Of a stretch of DNA of 29,469 nt, positions 23,717-29,469 are shown piece by piece. Numbering within the stretch: the first letter of the stretch is position 1; every line of letters begins with the position of its first letter. Under the pieces are notes generated by a model. The model was not told the origin of the DNA and did not search any database. It saw only the letters and a program-made list of their open reading frames with translations. Position numbers and translations under genes: made by a program. The DNA comes from a virus, in the IMG/VR virus record IMGVR_UViG_3300025450_000090, positions 1-29,469 of that record. One strand, 5' to 3'.

Positions 23717-23741
23717 AAAAAAGCCCTCTGTTATAAGGGCT
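23717..23741 (-). terminator. Intrinsic terminator between gp13 and gp1, probably bidirectional
   Basis: AGCCCT and AGGGCT form a 6-bp stem with an 8-nt loop. On the minus strand it is followed by a run of Ts that ends directly at the gp1 ATG. On the plus strand TATTTTT follows, so it might work both ways. Confidence 0.7.
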
Positions 23742-23770
23742 ATTTTTACATAATTTTTGAATAATGTCAA

Positions 23771-24700
23771 CTATCCAGTTATCCAAGTTAATGGTTGGCT
23801 ACCATCAACGTACTGGCGTAACTCATTTTCTAATGTTTCCATTTCAGCATTGGCTTCTTGTTTGAGAGCATCACCGTTTAGGCTTGTACCGCCTTGTGGT
23901 CCGGCAATTTGAGCAAACTTACTACGTGCTTCGCCAATGATACGTTTACAGAAACTATATGCGTACTCTTGGATCCAAGGGAAAGCATAAGTGTCGCTAA
24001 AAATCATTTGATCCGGTTTGGTATTGTAAATCCAAAGTAGCACAGATTCATATGGGTTTTGACCAGCGTCGTTTGTATTACCAGCATAACCATGTGGCAT
24101 CTTGCGAACGATGGTTAATTTTTTAGTAGTTGGGTTAAATGTAAAGTTCATAAAGCCACCAAACATACGCATGGCTAACTTTTGATAGTCAACAAACAAT
24201 TCGTAGTTGGTTAATCCGCCTACACGACCAGCTACCAACATATAAGTGTTTAAGTAGCCCGATGCAAATGGTTCAAATTGGCTTGCTGTTGTTCCTGTAA
24301 CGCTGCCGATACCACGACGGAAACAAGCACGAACGTTTTGAATTTCTGGCGGTAGTATATACTCTTGTGTTTCTGGCAATAGGTCCAGGAACGCATAACT
24401 TTCTTCTACAGAGTTCTGAGCACGTTGGCGATATTTAACCAACGCTTGCTTGATACCCATCTCGTAGTGTTCTTTATCTAACTCAACATCAACAATGCCA
24501 TCACCTAAACGCATACGAATGTAGTCGGTAATTTCAGCACGTTTAGCATCGCTTGTAGGAAGAGAGTTTGGATCAAACTGTATAGGACCCGGACCTGTTC
24601 CTGCATTAGGGTCGTAAAGACTTTTCGTTGGTAAGCTACCAAACGCTGTTAAGTTACTGTCTTTTTGGGGTGTGGTATTTGGAATACTGTATTCAGCCAT
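23771..24700 (-). CDS. 13: gp13-like neck protein
   Basis: A 309-residue head-tail neck protein, the same size as T4 gp13. Recognisable segments are EITDYIRMRLGDGIVDVELD, then LLPETQEYILPPEI and GRVGGLTNYELFVDYQ, and the C-terminal ETLENELRQYVDGSQP. These match the neck protein of aquatic T4-like phages as I recall it. gp13 and gp14 form the collar ring between portal and tail in T4. Here gp13 is on the opposite strand to gp14 and gp15 and separated by three genes. An exact late octamer lies 21 nt before ATG 24700. Confidence 0.72.
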   Translation of the reverse strand: MAEYSIPNTTPQKDSNLTAFGSLPTKSLYDPNAGTGPGPIQFDPNSLPTSDAKRAEITDYIRMRLGDGIVDVELDKEHYEMGIKQALVKYRQRAQNSVEESYAFLDLLPETQEYILPPEIQNVRACFRRGIGSVTGTTASQFEPFASGYLNTYMLVAGRVGGLTNYELFVDYQKLAMRMFGGFMNFTFNPTTKKLTIVRKMPHGYAGNTNDAGQNPYESVLLWIYNTKPDQMIFSDTYAFPWIQEYAYSFCKRIIGEARSKFAQIAGPQGGTSLNGDALKQEANAEMETLENELRQYVDGSQPLTWITG

Positions 24701-24720
24701 TGTATTAGTCCGTTATACAG

Positions 24721-24728
24721 TATTTATA
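24721..24728 (-). promoter_or_regulatory. Late promoter for gp13 (TATAAATACT)
   Basis: TATAAATA followed by CT on the minus strand, a match to the extended T4 late consensus. It is 21 nt upstream of ATG 24700. It is the best late promoter in the window. Confidence 0.8.
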
Positions 24729-24730
24729 TA

Positions 24731-25897
24731 TCATGCTGTCTTAAGCAATACTACGTCTGCACTAATACGCCCGTTGAGCTTGGTTTCTGTAGCTTTGATA
24801 CCATCCATAAACTTGCGTAATTCTACCTTGGTAGCCTTGGTAAACTCACGCAACTTTTCTTCGGGTTTACGAAGTGTTTTAGTAATGGATTTATGTTCGT
24901 CATAGCCAGTGATTGTGGTACCTTTAACACTCAATGGCCCTTGTAGGCTATCTGCAATATATTTGCCCAGCTTACGGGTTTTAACATTGTAAACCCAAAG
25001 TTCTTGTGCGCCAACAATATCTGCTGGATTAACTGAAACAATTTTAAGCGACTTGTCTTCTTTGGCGTATTTGAGTTTGGCAACTTGCTTTTCTTTGCTT
25101 ACGCTACGTGGAGCACGAACTTTCTTAGTAGCTTTCTTGACACCACGATACTGAATAATATCATTCAGGATTTGATCAATAAAAGTAAAGATACGCTTGA
25201 AGTCAGCGGCTTTGTAGTGGCTGTAACCTTCAACCAACTGTTCGTCTTGTTTTTCAAATGCCGCTTTAAGCTCGTTAAAACGATCTTGAAACAATACTTC
25301 GTACTTGCTCAGTTGACTCTGCGGAACATTATTAGCAACCAAGAAGTCATAGGGTTTAAATTGATACTTAGGGTTAGCAATAAACTCGTCGTAGTGTCCT
25401 TCGAGTTCGCCAATGGTTTCACTGGTTTTTTCATTCAAACGGTCTTGAATAGTAGGAACGTAGGCCTTGGGCTTTTCTTCTACTACCACTTCTTCGGGCA
25501 CAGAAAATTTAATAGCACGTTCAATTGCAGAATCAATATAAGTGATGTGCTCGGCCAACAACGGCATACCTTGGCGGTGTGCCATAATCAAACTACAAAC
25601 TGTCATTTCTGTAGCACGGTCTGGGCTACGTTCATAGAGTTTAACTTCTTCTTTGGTGAACTCATGATTGTTTTTCAACCACTCAACTACATATTTTTTA
25701 AGATCTTTTTGATTGTAAAAATAATTGTAGTAGTAAAAACTTTGGCGTAGATGATGCTCGAACTGCTCTTTGGGCATGGCCAGGGCACGTTCGGTGTCCC
25801 AGGCCGGTTCGCTGCCAGTGTACTTTTCATCACCAAACAGCGGATTACGAGTTGCTCGTACTTTTGCTTTTACTGCTTTACCATTAAGTTTGACCAT
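24731..25897 (-). CDS. Conserved 388-residue phage protein, function unknown
   Basis: A Lys/Glu-rich protein starting MVKLNGKAVKAKVRATRNP. The N-terminal half is helical with an aromatic run FYYYNYFYNQKDLKKYVVEW and a conserved-looking ERSPDRATEMTVCSLI. A middle helical part (GYSHYKAADFKRIFTFIDQI) is followed by a basic stretch KKATKKVRAPR and a beta-rich C-terminus (ELWVYNVKTRKLGKYIAD). The C-terminal half has the look of a nucleic-acid or virion protein. I recall the same N-terminus in marine T4-like phages without an assigned role. It overlaps the downstream end of the exonuclease gene by 14 nt and ends about 30 nt before gp13. Confidence 0.75.
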   Translation of the reverse strand: MVKLNGKAVKAKVRATRNPLFGDEKYTGSEPAWDTERALAMPKEQFEHHLRQSFYYYNYFYNQKDLKKYVVEWLKNNHEFTKEEVKLYERSPDRATEMTVCSLIMAHRQGMPLLAEHITYIDSAIERAIKFSVPEEVVVEEKPKAYVPTIQDRLNEKTSETIGELEGHYDEFIANPKYQFKPYDFLVANNVPQSQLSKYEVLFQDRFNELKAAFEKQDEQLVEGYSHYKAADFKRIFTFIDQILNDIIQYRGVKKATKKVRAPRSVSKEKQVAKLKYAKEDKSLKIVSVNPADIVGAQELWVYNVKTRKLGKYIADSLQGPLSVKGTTITGYDEHKSITKTLRKPEEKLREFTKATKVELRKFMDGIKATETKLNGRISADVVLLKTA

Positions 25898-26390
25898 GTC
25901 TTTCCCTTACTAAAGGTTTATATGCAAATCTGTTTCCATGTGCATCATACAATGCCATGTGCTGTCGCCAGCCAATTGTGTCTCTCTCCAACCAAAACCA
26001 ATCCAGTGCTTGTTTATCTAAGTCGCCCCAGATATTCATAGCCCGGATGTTACCAAACAATTCTTCTTCTGGTAGTAATTGTAACATATTTGCCATTAGA
26101 TGCCAATCGGTATTGTAATCAAAGCAAATGGTTACTATAGTACTTTCGTAGTACTTTAGCCACTCGTTAAGTTCTTTTGCAATCGAATAATAATTACCCA
26201 CAATACGATTAGGGTGTTTGCCCAATAAAGGTAATACTATTTCTTTAACAAAATCACTACAAACTTCTTGCCTGTACTGGGTACTTTCTGCATAAAATTC
26301 CCTACCATTTTCGTCAACTAATCCAATGGATATTAAGTCGCACTCTGATTCAGGAAAATCTGTAAATTCTGTATCCAAAAATATCAACAT
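25884..26390 (-). CDS. DEDDh-type 3'-5' exonuclease
   Basis: A 168-residue protein from ATG 26390; a TTG start 6 nt earlier is less likely. It contains ExoI DTE (D6-T-E8 in LIFLDTEF), ExoII around CFDYNTDWHLM, and ExoIII HMALYDAHGN, with His five residues before Asp as in the DEDDh class. Members of the Rv2179c-like and T4 DexA groups degrade RNA or single-stranded DNA from the 3' end. The size and lack of extra domains favour the small Rv2179c-like exoribonuclease type, which is a family-level inference. It has its own near-consensus promoter. The 3' end overlaps the following gene by 14 nt. Confidence 0.8.
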   Translation of the reverse strand: MLIFLDTEFTDFPESECDLISIGLVDENGREFYAESTQYRQEVCSDFVKEIVLPLLGKHPNRIVGNYYSIAKELNEWLKYYESTIVTICFDYNTDWHLMANMLQLLPEEELFGNIRAMNIWGDLDKQALDWFWLERDTIGWRQHMALYDAHGNRFAYKPLVRERHGQT

Positions 26391-26395
26391 AAACA

Positions 26396-26424
26396 ATTAT
26401 AACAGTTTGGGAATATTTAGTCAA
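26396..26424 (-). promoter_or_regulatory. Near-consensus sigma70 promoter for the exonuclease
   Basis: On the minus strand: -35 TTGACT (26424-26419), 17-nt spacer, extended -10 TGTTATAAT with TATAAT exact (26401-26396). Only 5 nt separate the -10 box from ATG 26390, so the transcript would start at or next to the start codon. Confidence 0.8.
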
Positions 26425-26430
26425 CCAAAG

Positions 26431-26446
26431 GTTAGTGGGCACTAAC
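26431..26446 (-). terminator. Possible weak terminator or stem-loop after the 85-residue gene
   Basis: GTTAGT and ACTAAC form a 6-bp stem with a 4-nt loop overlapping the gene's stop codon. On the minus strand it is followed by CTTTGG, not a T-run. It might separate this gene from the exonuclease promoter, but the tail is poor. Confidence 0.3.
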
Positions 26447-26699
26447 TTATTAATGTAGCAAATGTCAGGTACGATTCCAGTAAATGTAATCCGTCTTTTA
26501 ATGCAGTTTCTAACTCTATGTATTTTACCGTTTTTTTGCCCAGTCTACGGCAAACGACATCTTCTTTACTCATGTCTTGCCATATGATGCTACAATTTTT
26601 CCAAATTTTTTTAAGATCATTGATCTTTTCTTGATCCATTGGCAAACGGATAATTTGAAAAAAAGCTTCGTCTAAACGGTGTTTAATATCCATGTCCAT
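26442..26699 (-). CDS. 85-residue early protein, function unknown
   Basis: A small, Lys-rich helical protein (LDEAFFQIIRLPMDQEKIND, then CRRLGKKTVKYIELETALKD). I do not recognise the family. It starts with ATG 26699 or ATG 26693 (MDMD); the promoter makes the first plausible as a leaderless start. It lies directly downstream of an exact TATAAT -10 box and upstream of the exonuclease gene, both on the minus strand, suggesting early expression. It is divergent from gp14. Its size and early promoter fit a small host-takeover type protein, but this is speculation. Confidence 0.6.
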   Translation of the reverse strand: MDMDIKHRLDEAFFQIIRLPMDQEKINDLKKIWKNCSIIWQDMSKEDVVCRRLGKKTVKYIELETALKDGLHLLESYLTFATLIS

Positions 26700-26705
26700 T
26701 TTGCT

Positions 26706-26734
26706 ATTATATGATAAAATCCATTACAAGTCAA
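26706..26734 (-). promoter_or_regulatory. Near-consensus sigma70 promoter for the 85-residue gene
   Basis: On the minus strand: -35 TTGACT (26734-26729, 5 of 6), 17-nt spacer, -10 TATAAT exact (26711-26706). Only 6 nt lie between the -10 box and ATG 26699. Confidence 0.8.
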
Positions 26735-26737
26735 ATC

Positions 26738-26745
26738 CATAAATA
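26738..26745 (+). promoter_or_regulatory. Late-type promoter for gp14
   Basis: CATAAATA followed by CTAC on the plus strand, matching the T4 late extended consensus TATAAATACTAT at all but two positions. It is 19 nt upstream of ATG 26765, with an AGGA ribosome-binding site between. It lies next to the opposing sigma70 promoter at 26706-26734. Confidence 0.65.
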
Positions 26746-26764
26746 CTACAATATAGGATTAGCT

Positions 26765-28120
26765 ATGCCACGTTTAAGCCTTTGGAAAGACGGTCAACAC
26801 ACAAACGATTTTAAATTTTTCGATCGCAGAATTTCGGAAATGTTTACCGTTGGCGGCACAGGTATTTTGCTTCACAAGTATTTAGGCGTTAATGCTCAAG
26901 GACTGCAACTTACAACAAATTCTGCCCAATTAACGGCAAACAATGTTTTAACTTTTCCAAGCACCAGCTCTGTTAACTTAGGCGATACAGTTACCGGATC
27001 TGGCATTCCAGCAAATACCCGAGTCATTGCCAAAGATGCTTCTACAGTAACTTTAAGTGCCAATACCGCAGCTGTTGTTGGTATGGGTGTTACTGTTGGA
27101 TTTAGTGCCGATGCTACTCAACCCAGTTATACAAATCAAAGCGAACAAAATATTCAAGACTTGTTATGGACTGAAAACCGAGATCGCAAATACGACAGAG
27201 ATGTTTACAAAATGCGTGGTATCTACCAACGTGGTGACCAAGACTTTGATCTAACACAATTTGGTTTATTCCTGGCCACTGGCACTTTGTTTATGGTATT
27301 TCATTTACGTGACATGGTAGACATGATTGGTCGTAAACTAATGGCCGGCGATGTACTTGAATTAGAACACCTTAAAGATTATGACGCACTTAATCAAGAT
27401 GTACCAGCTGCGTTAAAAAGATATTATGTAGTAAGTGATGGATCATTTGCCAGCGAAGGCTTTACTCCAACTTGGTGGCCACATTTATGGCGTGTTAAAC
27501 TTAATCCATTAGTAGATAGCCAAGAGTACAAAGATATTCTTAACAATATCATGGCTGGCAATAGTAACACACCAATTGGTCAAATTTTAAGTACATTAGA
27601 TACTAACTTAGCCATTAATGATGCTGTTATTGCACAAGCTACTCAAAATGTTCCTCAGTCAGGATACGATACCAGTACATTCTATGACCAAATAGGTATA
27701 GAAATATCTGCTAAACCTACTACAGCCGACGATGGACTTGATCGGGCTGATGAAGTACACGACACAGCCGACGAAGGATATAAATCCCCTACAGCACCAC
27801 TACCCGGGTATGTTGCAGGAGGTGCCTTTGCACCCAATGGTTTACCAATGGGAGTTGGCATTGTCTTCCCAGTAGCGCCAGGCGAAGGCGACTTCTTCCT
27901 ACGCACAGACTATCTACCAAATCGAGTATTTAGATTTGATGGCCGTAGATGGGTAACTTACAATGATGTACAGCGTACAAGCCTAACGCAAGGTGCCGGT
28001 AATAATACTTTAATTGGTACGTTTGTAAATGATACTAAGACCTGGACTACTGTTGATGGTGTTACTATGCCAGAACGTCAGAGTCTAAGTCAGGCACTTA
28101 AACCCAAGGCAGATAATTAA
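26765..28120 (+). CDS. 14: gp14-like neck protein
   Basis: A 451-residue structural protein. The start is ATG 26765, which has an AGGA ribosome-binding site and a late promoter; a frame start at 26711 lies upstream of that promoter. A core segment, DRKYDRDVYKMRGIYQRGDQ then GRKLMAGDVLELEHLKDYD and the WWPHLWRVKLNPLVDSQEY block, resembles proteins I recall as neck or head-tail joining proteins of aquatic T4-like phages. It is followed by gp15, as in the T4 order 13-14-15. Residues about 44-117 look like an inserted Ig-like beta domain. The C-terminus has a GDFFLRTDYLPNRVFRFDG and RRW motif also seen in gp18. T4 gp14 is only 256 residues, so the call is tentative. Confidence 0.55.
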   Translation: MPRLSLWKDGQHTNDFKFFDRRISEMFTVGGTGILLHKYLGVNAQGLQLTTNSAQLTANNVLTFPSTSSVNLGDTVTGSGIPANTRVIAKDASTVTLSANTAAVVGMGVTVGFSADATQPSYTNQSEQNIQDLLWTENRDRKYDRDVYKMRGIYQRGDQDFDLTQFGLFLATGTLFMVFHLRDMVDMIGRKLMAGDVLELEHLKDYDALNQDVPAALKRYYVVSDGSFASEGFTPTWWPHLWRVKLNPLVDSQEYKDILNNIMAGNSNTPIGQILSTLDTNLAINDAVIAQATQNVPQSGYDTSTFYDQIGIEISAKPTTADDGLDRADEVHDTADEGYKSPTAPLPGYVAGGAFAPNGLPMGVGIVFPVAPGEGDFFLRTDYLPNRVFRFDGRRWVTYNDVQRTSLTQGAGNNTLIGTFVNDTKTWTTVDGVTMPERQSLSQALKPKADN

Positions 28121-29469
28121 TGACCGCACCAAGTAACTATTTCTATGATGGACAGATTCGACGTTTCATTAGTCAGTTTATTCGCATGGTTTCAAATTTC
28201 TATGTAGAATTTGGAGCTGACAGCAACGGCAACGTAACCTATCAACGTGTACCTGTTATGTATGGTGATCCAAGTCGACAGGCTTCACAAATTATCCGTG
28301 GTAACAGCGAGAATACACTAAATGCTGTGCCGGCAATGAGTGTTTACATTGATACGTTAAACTATGATCAAACTCGTTTACAAGATCCAAGTTTAGTACA
28401 GAGTATGCAAATTCAACAACGTAGCTTTGATCCAGTTACCGGAACATATGGTACAACAAAAGGACAAGCATTTACAATTGAACGTGTAATGCCTGCTCCT
28501 TATAAGTTAGGATTAAAATTAGATATTTGGACCAGCAACACAGAACAAAAATTACAGTTAATTGAGCAACTTAGTCAATTGTTTAATCCAGCAATGGAGA
28601 TACAAAGCACTGACAACTATGTTGACTGGACCAGTTTAAGCTACACTCTATTAACTGATATTAACTGGACCAGCAGATCAGTTCCCACAGGCGGCGAAGA
28701 GCCAATTGATGTTGCTACACTAAAATTTGATTTGCCAATTTGGTTATCTACCAGCACTAAAATTAAAAGACTTGGGGTTATCCAACAAACTATGTCGTCA
28801 TTTTATAATGCTGACGATTTGGTTAATCTTGATTTTAGTCTACTGTCTCCGCAACATTTGGTAACCAGCGTTGGTGGGTATGGTGTATTACTAACCAGTA
28901 GTGAGATGAGTGGTACTACATACTATACCTTACGTTTATTAAAACAGTCAGACGTACAAACAGAAAATTACACAGCAAACAATAAGTGGGATTTATTATT
29001 CAGCCAATATCCCAATTTTAAATCGGGCAGTAGTGAAATCAGATTACTACAATCTAACGGATACGAAATTGTTGGAACGGTATCTGTTAATCCAACTGAT
29101 CCGTATGTACTGTTGTATTCCCCAGATCCAAGAACTATACCAGCAAATACCTTGAGCCCGGTCAATGCCATTATTAACCCCAGAAACGTCAATACCAACG
29201 ATTATGATCATATAAACGGACTTACATTATTAACTCCTGCATCTGGTACTACCTATTTGTTATTAGACGATATTGGTAGCTTTAGTAATCCACAAGGCGC
29301 GGTGGGCTGGAGAGGGGCAGATGGTAAAGATTTGGTAGCCCACGCTAACGATATTATACAATATAATGGTTCGCATTGGGTAATAGTATTTGACAGCCGA
29401 CTCGTTAATCAAGTACAATATGTAACAAACCTGACAACAGGAATTCAATACTTATGGGAAAACGGACAA
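28120..29469 (+). CDS. 15: gp15 tail sheath stabilizer/completion protein, C-terminus off window
   Basis: An open frame of 450 codons runs to the window edge without a stop. It starts ATG 28120 in the TAATG overlap with gp14. The N-terminus (NYFYDGQIRRFISQFIRMVS, then VTYQRVPVMYG) and the middle (MPAPYKLGLKLDIWTSNTEQ, then LFNPAMEIQSTDNYVDW) match T4 gp15 FGYFYNSSFRRY and YELSIFTRYEDDMFQIVEQI in layout. gp15 caps the completed tail, stabilises the sheath and binds the head. T4 gp15 is 272 residues; here a C-terminal extension (after about 235) is at least 200 residues long and contains a module like those in gp18 (IIQYNGSHWVIVFDS). Confidence 0.82.
   Translation, partial: MTAPSNYFYDGQIRRFISQFIRMVSNFYVEFGADSNGNVTYQRVPVMYGDPSRQASQIIRGNSENTLNAVPAMSVYIDTLNYDQTRLQDPSLVQSMQIQQRSFDPVTGTYGTTKGQAFTIERVMPAPYKLGLKLDIWTSNTEQKLQLIEQLSQLFNPAMEIQSTDNYVDWTSLSYTLLTDINWTSRSVPTGGEEPIDVATLKFDLPIWLSTSTKIKRLGVIQQTMSSFYNADDLVNLDFSLLSPQHLVTSVGGYGVLLTSSEMSGTTYYTLRLLKQSDVQTENYTANNKWDLLFSQYPNFKSGSSEIRLLQSNGYEIVGTVSVNPTDPYVLLYSPDPRTIPANTLSPVNAIINPRNVNTNDYDHINGLTLLTPASGTTYLLLDDIGSFSNPQGAVGWRGADGKDLVAHANDIIQYNGSHWVIVFDSRLVNQVQYVTNLTTGIQYLWENGQ

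Noticed and set aside
25085-25750. 221-codon plus-strand open frame
   Set aside because: It lies fully antisense to the 388-residue gene at 24731-25897, which has ordered protein features. The plus-strand product is hydrophobic and compositionally odd, as expected of a shadow frame, and has no ribosome-binding site that I can see.
28968-29448. Minus-strand open frames near the right edge
   Set aside because: They are antisense to the clear gp15 frame that is open from 28120 to the window end.
1-29469. tRNA genes, CRISPR arrays, insertion sequences, attachment sites
   Set aside because: I looked for cloverleaf arms, regularly spaced repeats, transposase motifs and flanking direct repeats and found none that I could support by eye.

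Overview
The window is part of the genome of an AT-rich, T4-like myovirus (contractile tail), most like the T4-related phages of marine or freshwater bacteria. The evidence is a set of T4 core genes recognisable from motifs and order: uvsX, a probable uvsY, gp32, both terminase subunits (gp16, gp17), gp4, gp13, gp14-like, gp15, gp18, gp19, a gp48/gp54-type tube initiator and the gp1 dNMP kinase. Several gene starts are preceded by T4-type late-promoter octamers (TATAAATA and one-base variants). The host cannot be named from this sequence.

Region 1 (1-7224, minus strand) is one tightly packed operon, with genes overlapping or about 2 nt apart. Replication and recombination genes (uvsX, probable uvsY, a small acidic protein) are interleaved with enzyme cargo: four paralogous radical SAM proteins, each with an N-terminal cysteine (twitch/SPASM-like) domain, a short-chain dehydrogenase, a sulfotransferase and a 64-residue piece resembling the C-terminal half of a 2OG-Fe(II) dioxygenase. 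gp32, with its own terminator and a consensus sigma70-like promoter, and a full-length 2OG-Fe(II) oxygenase lie just upstream. This is the most unusual part of the window: a possible multi-enzyme modification pathway embedded in the recombination module.

Region 2 (8899-16976, mostly minus strand) holds DNA packaging and virion-associated genes: a conserved 499-residue protein of unknown function, gp17, an HNH endonuclease on the opposite strand, three poorly understood proteins carrying a recurring LAG(L/I) motif, a 211-residue protein, gp16, gp4 and a small conserved protein.

Region 3 (16989-22712, minus strand) is the tail: a tube-initiator-like protein with a Gly-rich tail, a terminator, tail tube gp19 and a very large (1159-residue) sheath gp18 with inserted beta-rich and carbohydrate-binding-like modules.

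Region 4 (22774-26734) holds a zinc-ribbon/HNH-like gene (+), the dNMP kinase, neck protein gp13, a 388-residue unknown, a DEDDh 3'-5' exonuclease and an 85-residue unknown. The last two are each driven by a near-consensus sigma70 promoter only 5-6 nt from the start codon. At about 26.7 kb transcription diverges: gp14-like and gp15 run on the plus strand off the right edge, from a late promoter.

There is no stretch above 300 bases without a gene. No tRNA, CRISPR array, insertion sequence or attachment site was seen.
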